Positions 37,242 to 47,329 of a stretch of DNA of 60,155 bases are shown piece after piece; positions within the stretch are counted from its first letter, which is position 1, and each line of letters opens with the position of its first letter. This DNA is from Thalassolituus sp. Lineage in GTDB: Bacteria; Pseudomonadota; Gammaproteobacteria; Pseudomonadales; Oceanobacteraceae. Location of the stretch: NCBI GenBank assembly GCA_006212115.1, contig PDUK01000006.1, positions 1-60,155 of the forward strand, given 5' to 3'. A program made the position numbers and the translations under genes. The notes under the pieces were generated by a model. It saw only the letters and a list, made by a program, of their open reading frames with translations. It was not told the DNA's origin and did not search any database.

Positions 37242-37955
37242 ATGGAAGATCTCATTATTATCGGACTGCGCATGCTCGAACGCCTGATGGTCGTTGGGTT
37301 TGGGGGCATGTCGATCTATCTCGGGTATAAACTGTTTTTTCATTTACCCAATCAAACTGATCAGAACGGCGAAATAGAGCTGCCGGGCATCAAAGTTGTG
37401 CTGTCTCGCGTTGGTCCGGGCGTATTCTTTCTTGTTTTTGGTGCATTTATCCTTATTACCAATTTACATCAGGGGATAGAAACCACCCGTCAATACTCGC
37501 CGGATTCTGCAGTGGCCACTGATGAATCTGGAACAGCAAGTTCTGGGAAAGAGGGCTCTGGTGAAGATAGCTTCGGAGCAAATAACGTTCATCTCGATTC
37601 TGATGCGCTGGCCTCGCGACAAGACACGGAAATTCGTCGGTTTGCCGGTGCAATCCCCGTGTTTCCCGAATCCTCATCCGAAAAAGTTGAACCTGAGCCT
37701 TCAATACAGGCACGACATGCTGCCATAGAATCTGTGGGTGAGATGAATTGCATAGGCCATCAACTTGCTCGTTATGAGCAGATGACACTTCAACGTGAGA
37801 ATCTCATTTATCAGGCGAATACTCGTCTTCTTCTCAGCGTGTGGGATCACGAAACCTGGGGCGATACCAGACAGTTAACTGCACCTGATATACCTGTGAC
37901 TGAAACGGAATTAAGCGAGGTATTGAATTATGTTAGCGGGAATTGTCAGTACTGA
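37242..37955 (+). CDS. Two-TM membrane protein of unknown function
   Basis: 237 residues. TM1 (about 5-30) and TM2 (about 55-77) frame a short loop; the rest is a soluble region that is Ser/Glu-rich (about 90-140) and more ordered near the C-terminus, with CIGHQLARYEQMTLQRENLI. I do not recognise a family. A weak AGGCGG lies before the start. It overlaps the metallopeptidase gene by 26 bases, so the two proteins are likely made together and may work together; a chaperone, inhibitor or anchor role is only a guess. Confidence 0.7.
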   Translation: MEDLIIIGLRMLERLMVVGFGGMSIYLGYKLFFHLPNQTDQNGEIELPGIKVVLSRVGPGVFFLVFGAFILITNLHQGIETTRQYSPDSAVATDESGTASSGKEGSGEDSFGANNVHLDSDALASRQDTEIRRFAGAIPVFPESSSEKVEPEPSIQARHAAIESVGEMNCIGHQLARYEQMTLQRENLIYQANTRLLLSVWDHETWGDTRQLTAPDIPVTETELSEVLNYVSGNCQY

Positions 37956-38847
37956 TCGAAACTTCCCCGGACGTTTTACGTTTCTGCTCAGTGTCTTTTT
38001 TTTATTACAGATAGTGACTGGCCATGTGCAAGCCCAACTGTATTCTGAGCAGGCACTCAAACGCATTGAAACCGTGTACGGAGCAAATATACGCGGTGTG
38101 TTGTATGAGGATGTTGCTCCCTATCTGACGACCTCAGAAGCGGAGTCTCTATCTCAGATTACGCTTACTTTTCCCTATCCTGACCCTGAGTATAAATCTC
38201 AGAAAGTGGGACCCCGGCCCCCTGATGTTTTTGGATTCAGTATGAATCTGGATACGGGGGTGATGCGATTTCCTCTGGAGGCGATTAAGTTCTTTGACGA
38301 TCTGGCGCTTGCATTTGCATGGTATGAACATCAGCAGAAAGACCCAACACCCATAGCGGAATACGTTGTCCGACTTCATGCTGGTAATGCCCCGGCAGGC
38401 ACGCCTTTGTCTGTTCTGAATGTTCCTGAAGACGCTTGGAAACAGAGTGCATATGTGGACGATGTTTCCCAAAAGACATTGAAGTCAGGGCTCACATTTC
38501 TGCTGCTTCATGAGCTTGCTCACTGGCATTTTAATCACCAGTCTTATGACGAGATTACTCATGGTGCAGCTCAGCAACAGGAGACGAGGGCCGATGCGTT
38601 TGCACTAGACGTGATGGCCAGAATGAAGACCCCTCCCTACGGAATGGTGATCTGGTTTCTTGCGACGTCGTGGGTTACTTCAGATCGTGCTACGACTCAT
38701 CCTTTGAGTTCCGATCGGCTCGTGGCCATTGCAGAGTCCTTAGAGGAGAGGCCCTCGCGGTTTATTTCGTTTGAGAATCGCAATACGTTGAAAGAGGCCG
38801 ATATTCGCGAACTGGCATTGGATATTCGCCATATTGCCAGTCAATAG
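37930..38847 (+). CDS. Secreted M48-like zinc metallopeptidase
   Basis: 305 residues. A hydrophobic signal segment (about 17-36, ending QAQ) directs export. The zinc-binding motif HELAH is at 194-198, and the third ligand is probably E218 in ETRADAFALDVM, the pattern of the M48/gluzincin group. The upstream half (about 40-180) has no recognised domain. It would act in the periplasm or outside the cell; the substrate is unknown. The start overlaps the preceding membrane-protein gene by 26 bases and a strong terminator follows the stop. Confidence 0.8.
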   Translation: MLAGIVSTDRNFPGRFTFLLSVFFLLQIVTGHVQAQLYSEQALKRIETVYGANIRGVLYEDVAPYLTTSEAESLSQITLTFPYPDPEYKSQKVGPRPPDVFGFSMNLDTGVMRFPLEAIKFFDDLALAFAWYEHQQKDPTPIAEYVVRLHAGNAPAGTPLSVLNVPEDAWKQSAYVDDVSQKTLKSGLTFLLLHELAHWHFNHQSYDEITHGAAQQQETRADAFALDVMARMKTPPYGMVIWFLATSWVTSDRATTHPLSSDRLVAIAESLEERPSRFISFENRNTLKEADIRELALDIRHIASQ

Positions 38848-38853
38848 AAACAA

Positions 38854-38877
38854 AAAACCCGGCAAAAGCCGGGTTTT
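38854..38877. terminator. Bidirectional rho-independent terminator
   Basis: A 10-base perfect stem (AAAACCCGGC, complement GCCGGGTTTT) with an AAAA loop, with A and T runs on both sides. It separates the convergent metallopeptidase and monooxygenase genes and can act in both directions. Confidence 0.94.
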
Positions 38878-38894
38878 CTGCTCACTCACTGCGT

Positions 38895-40376
38895 TCAGGC
38901 AGTTCGTGGTTCTGTCGTGACGACAAAATTGCCGTACTCCAGTGTACCTTCATCATAATCTGCAGACTTCAGTTCAGAGCGGTCAGCAAAGTAGTTCTGA
39001 TTAAGCTTCCACGGCTTTTCCATGCCCTGACGCGGCAAAGTGTGCGCCATACGTGCAATGTAGCCTGATTGCATATCAACAAACGGACGCGTTTCCATCT
39101 GTCCATGTTTATTAACAGGCGTCGCTTCACGTGCGCCAATGTGATCCATATGCTTCATCAGGCCGCAGAACCACTTAGCCAGCATGTCTGCTTTCAACGT
39201 CCATGACGCATTGGTATAGCCGAAAATCATGCCGAAATTCGGAATGTCTTCAAACATGACACCGCGATAGCTCATCTTCTCTGGCATCGGGATTTCCTGA
39301 CCGTCCATCGTCAGCTTCATATTGCCCAGCAACTGAATTTTCAATCCAGTAGCGGTAATGATGATATCGGCTTCCTGAACTTTACCGGACTTGAGAAGAA
39401 TACCGTTTTCCACAAAACGATCGATGTGGTCGGTTACCACGTCTGCTTTACCAGCTTTAATTGCTTTGAACATGTCACCGTTCGGCACAGCACAGAGACG
39501 CTCGTCCCAAGGTGCGTACTTAGGAGTAAAGTGAGACATATCAAAGTCTTTCGGGAGCTGGCTGGATACCTGCTTCTGCAGGATCTTGCGGGCAAGGCCC
39601 GGGAATTTCTTACAGAAGTGATAGATTGCCAGAGTAATGGAAACGTTGCGGCCACGGGTAATTTTGTAGGCCCATTTTTCCGGCATGATCTTACGCATAA
39701 GCTGAATCATCGGATCTGTCTGTGGTACCGACAGAACATACGATGGTGAACGCTGCAGCATGGTTACTTTCGCAGCTTTGTCTGTCATCGCTGGTACCAA
39801 TGTGACCGCGGTTGCACCAGAACCGATAACGACGACTTTTTTACCGCTGTAGTCCAGATCTTCAGGCCAGAACTGCGGGTGCAGGATCTGTCCTTTAAAA
39901 TCGTCGCGACCGTCGAAGTCAGGGGTAAAGCCTTCGTTGTAGTTGTAGTAGCCAGTACAGCTCAGTAAGAACTGCGAGCGATAAATACGTGTTTCACCAT
40001 CGACTTCGACAGTGACAGTCCACATGGAGTCTTTAGTTGAATAGTCCGCGCCAACTACTTTGTGACTGAAACGGATATGATCTTCTACTTTGTTTTCTGC
40101 TGCAGCTTCGCGGATGTAATTGCGGATATCGTCACCGTCCGCGATGCCTTTTTTGTTAACCCATGGCTTGAAGTCATAGCCCAGAGTGTACATGTCAGAG
40201 TCAGAGCGAATACCAGGGTAACGGAACAGATCCCAGGTACCGCCAATGGCCTGACGACCTTCAAGAATGGCAAACGATTTTCCCGGGCATTCTTTTTTCA
40301 TATGGCAGCCCGCGCCGATACCTGACAGACCAGCGCCAATAATGAGGAGGTCAAAATATTCGTTTGTCTGAGACAT
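38895..40376 (-). CDS. Flavin-dependent Baeyer-Villiger monooxygenase (type I)
   Basis: 493 residues. The FAD-binding GAGLSG (14-19) lies in the first Rossmann fold. The BVMO fingerprint FxGxxxHxxxWP is exact as FKGQILHPQFWP (160-171). The NADPH-binding fold begins with GSGATA near 185. Such enzymes insert one oxygen next to a ketone carbonyl to make esters or lactones, using NADPH and O2; the EtaA-like branch, which this resembles, takes ketones and some thioamides. The true substrate is unknown. A GTG at 40382 is an alternative start, but the ATG at 40376 is preferred. The stop is about 18 bases from the terminator shared with the metallopeptidase gene. Confidence 0.93.
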   Translation of the reverse strand: MSQTNEYFDLLIIGAGLSGIGAGCHMKKECPGKSFAILEGRQAIGGTWDLFRYPGIRSDSDMYTLGYDFKPWVNKKGIADGDDIRNYIREAAAENKVEDHIRFSHKVVGADYSTKDSMWTVTVEVDGETRIYRSQFLLSCTGYYNYNEGFTPDFDGRDDFKGQILHPQFWPEDLDYSGKKVVVIGSGATAVTLVPAMTDKAAKVTMLQRSPSYVLSVPQTDPMIQLMRKIMPEKWAYKITRGRNVSITLAIYHFCKKFPGLARKILQKQVSSQLPKDFDMSHFTPKYAPWDERLCAVPNGDMFKAIKAGKADVVTDHIDRFVENGILLKSGKVQEADIIITATGLKIQLLGNMKLTMDGQEIPMPEKMSYRGVMFEDIPNFGMIFGYTNASWTLKADMLAKWFCGLMKHMDHIGAREATPVNKHGQMETRPFVDMQSGYIARMAHTLPRQGMEKPWKLNQNYFADRSELKSADYDEGTLEYGNFVVTTEPRTA

Positions 40377-40835
40377 AGTCACACCTGTTGTTATCGTGAT
40401 TTTCCACTACGTAAGGGTAGTTGCTTGTGGGAATTCGTCATTCCGTTGTGCTACTGACCCATACGTGTCATCGGTTGATGGTCATTAATTTGTCTTAATT
40501 ACGCAGTAGGGGAAAGGTGTTTGCCTGACACAAATCCGTGGTTTAGTGACGAAATCGACGTGACTGGTGTGTTCAGGCACCGAAGAATAGAGCGTCAATA
40601 GCTTGTAAGGCCCATGATAGCTGGCTTTCGCGGGTTGGCCGCTATTGTCAGGGGACTGTCCGCTAGTGTTTGTTTGTGAGTGGTTACTATCGCTACGGCA
40701 AAGAGAAATCGGTATTGGCTTTTTGGTAGTTCTTAGCTATTTGTTTCGGTTCTTTGATAACTTTTATGTATTGTCTGTCTTTGCGTAGACCTGAATAACA
40801 TTAAACACTGGCTCTACGGTCAGGGTGGTTTAACG
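40377..40835. other. Intergenic region upstream of the first Baeyer-Villiger monooxygenase
   Basis: About 460 bases with no convincing gene. It holds a split inverted repeat, TGCCTGACAC (40522-40531) against GTGTTCAGGCA (40569-40579), whose arms match except for one missing base and whose centres are about 48 bases apart. This could be an operator pair for a regulator or a weak stem. It must also carry the monooxygenase promoter and the end of the alkyltransferase-like gene. Confidence 0.4.
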
Positions 40836-41144
40836 TCAGAGGGGCTTTATCCAGTTTGATTTTGATATGGTTCCGGCAGCCGAAAATTCGATTCCTTCAC
40901 TCTCCAGACGCTGGCGTTGCGTTTTATAACCCTCAGAGCCCGCAGGAAAGCTGATGCGTCGACTGGCATTGACGACCCGGTGCCATGGCAGTCGTGTGTC
41001 ATCGGGCAGGGATGACAGTGTTTTCCCAACCCAGCGCGCACGGCCCGGAAGGCCAGCGAGCTCGGCGAGGTAGCCATAGGATATGACTTTGCCAGCCGGG
41101 ATGGTGCTTAGCGCAAGATAGAGTTTGTCTTCAGGGGTTGTCAT
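40836..41144 (-). CDS. Alkyltransferase-like DNA-repair protein (ATL)
   Basis: 102 residues, the length of the stand-alone DNA-binding domain of MGMT. Motifs IPAGKVISYGYLA, ARWVGKTLSSLP and LPWHRVVNA follow the family. The active-site cysteine of O6-alkylguanine transferases (PCHRV) is replaced by tryptophan (PWHRV, 53-57), the mark of ATL proteins, which bind alkylated bases and recruit nucleotide excision repair. It lies about 90 bases after the SDR gene, same strand. Confidence 0.93.
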   Translation of the reverse strand: MTTPEDKLYLALSTIPAGKVISYGYLAELAGLPGRARWVGKTLSSLPDDTRLPWHRVVNASRRISFPAGSEGYKTQRQRLESEGIEFSAAGTISKSNWIKPL

Positions 41145-41231
41145 TTGTCTTTTGCCCCGCGCGTTTTGCCTTCTGCAGGCGGGGCTTGTGCGTCAGTTGG
41201 TTGGTTATCCGATCGAAAGTGGATGCTCCGG

Positions 41232-41990
41232 TCAGATCCGCAGAGCACCATCTACTTCGATCACGCGGCCCGAGACATACTCGTTCTCTAACAGGAACAC
41301 GACTGCATGTGCAATCTCTTCGGGTGTGCCCATGCGCTCTGCCGGAATGCCAGAACATATCATTTCCAGTGTTTCCGGGCGCATGCCTGACGTCATCTCA
41401 GTAGAGATAAAGCCGGGGGCAATCGCATTCGAGCGGATATTGTAGCGGGCCAGCTCTTTTGCCCAGGTGACCGACATAGCGGCCACGCCTGCCTTCGCCG
41501 CAGAGTAGTTGGTTTGACCGACATTACCTGCACGGCTGATGCTGGATATGTTGATCAGGCAGCCGGGCTCCTTGTTTCTCACCATGTGGCTGGCGGCTTC
41601 ACGGCCACACAGGAATACGCCTGTCAGGTTTACATCAATCACCGTCTGCCAATGGCTCAGACTCATTGTGATGATTTCATCGTTCTTCGATTTTACAAAC
41701 AGGCCGTCGCGTAATACGCCAGCGTTGTTGATCAGGCCATGAATCCCACCGAAGTCGGCGTTAATGGCGTTGAAGGTTGAAACCACAGAGTCTTCGTTAG
41801 CGACATTGCACTCATATTGTCTGGATTCACCGCCCAGAGCAGAGATTAACCGCTGGGTTTCCTGCATGGCTTCAGCGTTGAGATCTATGATGGCAATGCG
41901 TGCGCCTTTTTTGGCGAGTTCGACCGCCATGGTGCGTCCAAGGCCTTGTCCTGCGCCGGTGATGGCGATGGTGTGTCCATGAATATTCAT
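41232..41990 (-). CDS. FabG-like short-chain dehydrogenase/reductase (SDR)
   Basis: 252 residues. TGAGQGLG (11-18) binds the dinucleotide, NNAG is at 88-91, and the active site has Ser near 150, Y162 and K166 in NYSAAKAG. The sequence resembles beta-ketoacyl-ACP reductases, but position next to Baeyer-Villiger monooxygenases suggests it may supply or process a ketone or alcohol substrate for them. It follows the second monooxygenase by about 95 bases on the same strand, possibly in one transcript. Confidence 0.92.
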   Translation of the reverse strand: MNIHGHTIAITGAGQGLGRTMAVELAKKGARIAIIDLNAEAMQETQRLISALGGESRQYECNVANEDSVVSTFNAINADFGGIHGLINNAGVLRDGLFVKSKNDEIITMSLSHWQTVIDVNLTGVFLCGREAASHMVRNKEPGCLINISSISRAGNVGQTNYSAAKAGVAAMSVTWAKELARYNIRSNAIAPGFISTEMTSGMRPETLEMICSGIPAERMGTPEEIAHAVVFLLENEYVSGRVIEVDGALRI

Positions 41991-42084
41991 GAGGAACTCC
42001 GGGAGAGGTGAGTGCCCAGAGAGTATAGCGGTTCGCTGTCAGGCCTTGCAGGCACTGACAGCTCTGTCCGCTTTGCCGGAGGGA

Positions 42085-43533
42085 TTACTTCTTACTGTAT
42101 TCCAGCTCTTTGGCGGTAATACGGCTGGCGCGCAGTGACAGCCAGTCGCGGAAGTAGTTTTGATGCAGCTTCCAGGCGCCACGGGTACCTTGCTTCGGAA
42201 GTTGATCTTTGACGCGGGAGATATAACCGGAACTGAGATCGATAAAGGCCTTTTTCGGCATCGATGGATCACGGTTTACAGGGACAACGGCGTCGTAACC
42301 CTTATCGTCCATATGATTGATGACGCGGCAGAAGTAGTCAGCAATCAGGTCTGCCTTCAGCGTCCAGGAGGAGTTGGTGTAACCAAAGACCATCCCGGCA
42401 TTCGGAATACCTTCAAACATGACGCCGCGATAGCTCATCTTGTCTGTCACATCGAAAGGTTGGCCGTCGATCGATACGGCGATCTTACCCAGTACGACTA
42501 CTTTCAGACCTGTTGCCGTGATAACGATGTCGGCTTCCAGCTTGTTACCAGACTTGAGTTGAATACCGTCTTCAACGAAGCGCTCAATATGATCAGTCAC
42601 CACATCGGCTTTGCCTTTGTGGATGGCTTTGTACAGGTCGCCGCCCGGCACTGCACACAGACGCTCATCCCACGGGTTGTACTTTGGAGTGAAGTGGGAC
42701 ATGTCGAAGTTTTTCGGCAGGATCTTCTTGTTGAAATTGAAGATGAATTCCCGAGCCTTCTGAGGGAAGCGCTTACAGTAGTTATAAAACGCCATGGTCA
42801 GCATGATGTTACGGCTGCGAATAATGCTGTAGACGAAACTCTCCGGCATAAATTTACGCAGTCGGATAGCCAGCTTGTCCTTGCTGGGAACCGGAATGAT
42901 GTACGTTGGTGAACGCTGCAGCATGGTAATGCGTTCGACCTCGCGGGACATAGACGGAATCAGCGTTACGGCTGTTGCCCCTGATCCGATTACGACCACT
43001 TTCTTATCTTTGTAGTCCAGATCTTCAGGCCAGAACTGTGGATGAATAACCTGGCCAGTGAAGTCGTCACGCCCTTCGAAATCTGGCGTAAATCCTTCGT
43101 CATAATCGTAGTAGCCGGTACAACCCATCAGATACTTCGCGGTGTAGACGCGCGTTTCACCGTCAACTTCAGATGTCACTGTCCAGAGCTTGTCACGGGT
43201 ACTCCAATCGGCCGTTTTTACTTTATGACCGTAGCGGATTTTTTCGTCGACCTTGTGCTCGGCAGCAGCGTCGCGGATGTACTGGCGGATATCGCCGCCA
43301 TCGGCAATACCTTTGTCACTGGTCCATGGCTTGAAGCGATAGCCCAGAGTGAACATATCCGAGTCAGAGCGGATTCCTGGGTAACGGAAGAGGTCCCAGG
43401 TGCCGCCAATGGCGTCTCGGGCTTCCAGAATGGCAAACGTTTTTCCGGGGCACTTTTTGCTCAGATGACACGCGACACCAATCCCAGAAAGGCCGGCGCC
43501 AGCAATCAATACGTCGAAATGTTCAGTTGCCAT
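42085..43533 (-). CDS. Flavin-dependent Baeyer-Villiger monooxygenase (type I), second copy
   Basis: 482 residues. GAGLSG (12-17) starts the FAD fold, the fingerprint is exact as FTGQVIHPQFWP (158-169), and GSGATA begins the NADPH fold. It is clearly paralogous with the enzyme encoded at 38895-40376: long blocks such as FAILE, IGGTWDLFRYPGIRSDSDM and SHFTPKY are shared, so the pair arose by duplication. The substrates need not be the same. The ATG at 43533 has GGAG six bases upstream. It is divergent from fxsA. Confidence 0.93.
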   Translation of the reverse strand: MATEHFDVLIAGAGLSGIGVACHLSKKCPGKTFAILEARDAIGGTWDLFRYPGIRSDSDMFTLGYRFKPWTSDKGIADGGDIRQYIRDAAAEHKVDEKIRYGHKVKTADWSTRDKLWTVTSEVDGETRVYTAKYLMGCTGYYDYDEGFTPDFEGRDDFTGQVIHPQFWPEDLDYKDKKVVVIGSGATAVTLIPSMSREVERITMLQRSPTYIIPVPSKDKLAIRLRKFMPESFVYSIIRSRNIMLTMAFYNYCKRFPQKAREFIFNFNKKILPKNFDMSHFTPKYNPWDERLCAVPGGDLYKAIHKGKADVVTDHIERFVEDGIQLKSGNKLEADIVITATGLKVVVLGKIAVSIDGQPFDVTDKMSYRGVMFEGIPNAGMVFGYTNSSWTLKADLIADYFCRVINHMDDKGYDAVVPVNRDPSMPKKAFIDLSSGYISRVKDQLPKQGTRGAWKLHQNYFRDWLSLRASRITAKELEYSKK

Positions 43534-43725
43534 TTTTTACTCCAATTATTATCTGACGCGGGCACTATCCGTTGTGTAAGCATCAAATAGTAGGGCAAAA
43601 AAGGACAAAATGCGGGCGAAGATGACACAGCGCAGGTCCGGACTTCGAGTGTCAGAGGTACCCGGAAGGGTTGTATTTGACGGATTGGCCCCAACATCAG
43701 GAATCAACGACAACGGGAGTACTAC

Positions 43726-44205
43726 GTGCCTTTATTGATTATTTTTATTCTTGTTCCCATGGCCGAGCTGGCTGTGCTGATCAAAGTTGGCAGTGCAATT
43801 GGTGTGCTGTGGACACTCGCATTGATCTTTCTGACCGCCATCATTGGTGTTCATCTTTTGCGTCAGCAAGGCCTGGCGACCCTGATGAAAGCAAATGAAC
43901 GCATGCAGCAGGGTGCGTTACCTGCGCAGGAGCTGGCCGAGGGCTTTCTGTTAGCGCTGGCGGGTGCACTGTTGCTGACGCCCGGCTTCCTGACCGATGC
44001 TTTCGGTTTCAGCCTGTTGATGCCTGGTGTACGGGGTACCATGGCTCAGTCCATTATGAAGCGCTTTAAGCCTCAGGTTATGAACCCTTTTGAGCAGTCG
44101 GGTGGCCAGCCAGGTGGGCAGGGCAGCCCGTTTCAGCAGCGCCCCGGATCGGATGATCGCCGTGGCGGTGATGTGATTGAAGGCGACTATAAAAGAGAAG
44201 ACTGA
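43726..44205 (+). CDS. fxsA: FxsA-family membrane protein
   Basis: 159 residues from a GTG start with GGAG five to six bases upstream. Three or so membrane segments in the first 110 residues, including LAGALLLTPGFLTDAFGFSLLMP (split here as LLLTPGFLTD and FGFSLLMPGVRG), match FxsA, which in E. coli suppresses exclusion of phage T7 by the F plasmid. The C-terminal tail is Gly/Gln-rich and ends at the first copy of a 23-base tandem repeat. Its normal role is not known. It precedes groES by about 220 bases. Confidence 0.88.
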   Translation: MPLLIIFILVPMAELAVLIKVGSAIGVLWTLALIFLTAIIGVHLLRQQGLATLMKANERMQQGALPAQELAEGFLLALAGALLLTPGFLTDAFGFSLLMPGVRGTMAQSIMKRFKPQVMNPFEQSGGQPGGQGSPFQQRPGSDDRRGGDVIEGDYKRED

Positions 44206-44263
44206 GCTACGCGGAGAGAGAAGACTGAGCTACGCGTAGCGAGAAGACTGAGTTGCGCGGAAA
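44195..44263 (+). repeat. Three-copy 23-base tandem repeat at the fxsA stop codon
   Basis: GAGAAGACTGAG begins at 44195, 44218 and 44241, an exact 23-base period. The first two units are near-identical (GAGAAGACTGAGCTACGCG) and the third differs at two bases (TTGCGCG). The first unit contains the fxsA stop TGA, so the array arose from duplication of the gene's 3' end. A 23-base period is not a codon multiple, so expansion cannot extend the protein in frame. No function is evident. Confidence 0.85.
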
Positions 44264-44295
44264 GAGGGCGCGGCTGAAAAAGTTTGCGAAGGGGT

Positions 44296-44323
44296 GTTGA
44301 AAATGAAAACCACACCCCAATAA
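44296..44323 (+). promoter_or_regulatory. Sigma-32 (heat-shock) type promoter of groESL
   Basis: TTGAAA (44297-44302) and CCCCAATA (44315-44322) are spaced 12 bases apart, close to the RpoH consensus CTTGAA-N13-17-CCCCAT. About 100 bases separate it from the groES start. No CIRCE element (HrcA site) was found. Confidence 0.75.
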
Positions 44324-44423
44324 ACAAAACCACACAGATTTTGGGGCCGCCTGACCAGTGCTAACGCTGGCAGCGGGGTTTCATAACACGCAACTATTGC
44401 ATACACATTGGAGAGAACTTCAA

Positions 44424-44717
44424 ATGAAAATCCGTCCTTTACACGATCGCGTCGTAGTTCGTCGCAAGGAAGAAGAGCAAACCACAGCTGGCGGTATTCT
44501 CCTGCCAGGCGCTGCGGCTGAGAAGCCGAACCAGGGTGAAGTGGTTGCCGTCGGTAATGGCCGAGTGCTTGATAACGGTGATGTGCAGGCACTGGCTGTG
44601 AGCGTAGGGGATATCGTTGTGTTTGGTAAATATTCAGGTTCCAACACAATCACCGTAGACGGCGAAGAACTGCTGATTCTCAACGAAAGCGAAATCTATG
44701 GTGTGATCGAAGGCTAA
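44424..44717 (+). CDS. groES: GroES co-chaperonin
   Basis: 97 residues, standard length. It opens with [14 protein letters not shown], has the mobile-loop segment [14 protein letters not shown] and ends in [15 protein letters not shown]. It forms the heptameric lid of the GroEL chamber. GGAGAG lies eight bases upstream of the ATG at 44424. It is 50 bases before groEL. Confidence 0.98.
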   Translation: MKIRPLHDRVVVRRKEEEQTTAGGILLPGAAAEKPNQGEVVAVGNGRVLDNGDVQALAVSVGDIVVFGKYSGSNTITVDGEELLILNESEIYGVIEG

Positions 44718-44734
44718 TTGTCATCGCCTTCTGA

Positions 44735-46408
<1,674 letters not shown>

Positions 46409-46440
46409 ATCTGCTTCCTGTTCTCGTTTGAACTTTGTTG

Positions 46441-46477
46441 TGGGCTTCTCGTGTAGGCGAACTACACGTCGAAGCCC
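46441..46477. repeat. Imperfect palindrome downstream of groEL
   Basis: TGGGCTTC-TCGTGTAG on the left pairs with CTACACG-TCGAAGCCCA on the right around a GCGAA loop, with one bulged base. It has no downstream U tract, so it is more likely an mRNA-stabilising stem or REP-type element than a terminator. Confidence 0.65.
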
Positions 46478-46606
46478 ACGCCTTGTTCAACCATCGAACA
46501 GTTTGCAGACCATCAAAGCCAGCGGCTCGACTGAACTGCCCTCAGAGTGCAATTTAGTCTAGCTGCAGAAGCCCGCGCTTTGTTCATCCATCGAACAGAG
46601 TTTAGA
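46471..46606 (+). repeat. Two-copy direct repeat downstream of groEL
   Basis: Copy A (46471-46508) and copy B (46568-46606) share GAAGCCC-CGC-TTGTTCA-CCATCGAACAG, differing at a few bases and by a small insertion near the end. Each copy contains a short inverted repeat, TGTTC and GAACA. Start-to-start distance is 97 bases. The origin is unknown. Confidence 0.7.
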
Positions 46607-46670
46607 GATACGTGGTATTCAGTGTATCGCGCGGTATCAAGAACATTGCGACCTTACCGGGTGGCAATTA

Positions 46671-46695
46671 AAACCGGCCTCACAAGGGCCGGTTT
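46671..46695 (+). terminator. Rho-independent terminator of groESL
   Basis: AAACCGGCC (46671-46679) pairs with GGCCGGTTT (46687-46695) around a short loop, followed by a run of eight T. It lies about 260 bases after groEL, beyond the direct repeats, so the repeats are part of the groEL transcript. Confidence 0.93.
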
Positions 46696-46885
46696 TTTTT
46701 ATGTATGTAGAAAACGTAATCGTAGAAAAGCCATTTCTACCGGACGTCGCCGTCAAACTCCTCCACCGGCCGATGATGCACTGTCTGTAAATAACGAATT
46801 TAATTATCTTGTGATTCAGGGCCCTGACTTTGAGTAAGAATGCGACTAGGATGTTGCCTTTACTTAATGACATCGGAATCAGTCC

Positions 46886-47323
46886 ATGACCTTTATCAGA
46901 TCTGCAATATTCAGTACTTCAATGTTAATGGCGTCTTTTACGGCGTTTGCGGAAAGTCCCAGCAATGAAAGCGTTAAGGAGTTACTGCAGGTGACGGGCG
47001 CAGGGGATATGGCGGTCCAGATGATGGAGCAGATGATCCCTTCGATGAAACGTATGATGCCAGATGCACCAGAGGCTTTCTGGGTGGAGTTCAGTAAGCA
47101 GGTTGATGGTGACGAGCTTGAGGATATGGTGATTCCGGTTTATCAGAAGCACCTGACTCAGGAAGACGTGGACGCACAGCTGGTATTTCTTAAATCTGAT
47201 GCTGGTCAGAAGATGATTCAGGCTCAGCCTCTGATCATGCAGGAGTCGATGATGATCGGACAACAGTGGGGCTTACAGTTGATTCAGCGTGCCCAGGAAA
47301 CGCTGAAGGCGTCGGCGGAGTAA
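46886..47323 (+). CDS. Secreted DUF2059-family protein
   Basis: 145 residues. A signal peptide ends near FAE (about 20-23). The mature part has the DUF2059 layout: a helical start, then VIPVYQKHLTQEDVDAQLVFLKSDAGQKMIQAQP, split here as VIPVYQKHLTQED and FLKSDAGQKM, the conserved C-terminal segment of this family. Function is unknown in general. It is followed after six bases by a small membrane-protein gene. Confidence 0.75.
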   Translation: MTFIRSAIFSTSMLMASFTAFAESPSNESVKELLQVTGAGDMAVQMMEQMIPSMKRMMPDAPEAFWVEFSKQVDGDELEDMVIPVYQKHLTQEDVDAQLVFLKSDAGQKMIQAQPLIMQESMMIGQQWGLQLIQRAQETLKASAE

Positions 47324-47329
47324 CTATTT

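Larger units (their letters stand above)
46409..46885. other. Intergenic region downstream of groEL with repeats and terminator
   Basis: About 475 bases without a convincing gene. It contains an imperfect palindrome TGGGCTTCTCGTGTAG...CTACACGTCGAAGCCCA (46441-46477) with no T run, two copies of a roughly 36-base direct repeat, and the groESL terminator. The palindrome's right arm overlaps the start of the first repeat copy. Confidence 0.6.

Noticed and set aside
44195-44263. Short CRISPR-like array
   Set aside because: The three units are contiguous with no spacers, share a 23-base period and begin inside fxsA; no cas genes.
46547-46837. Plus-strand 96-codon reading frame in the groEL trailer
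   Set aside because: It runs through the direct repeat, the groESL terminator and low-complexity sequence, with no start signal.
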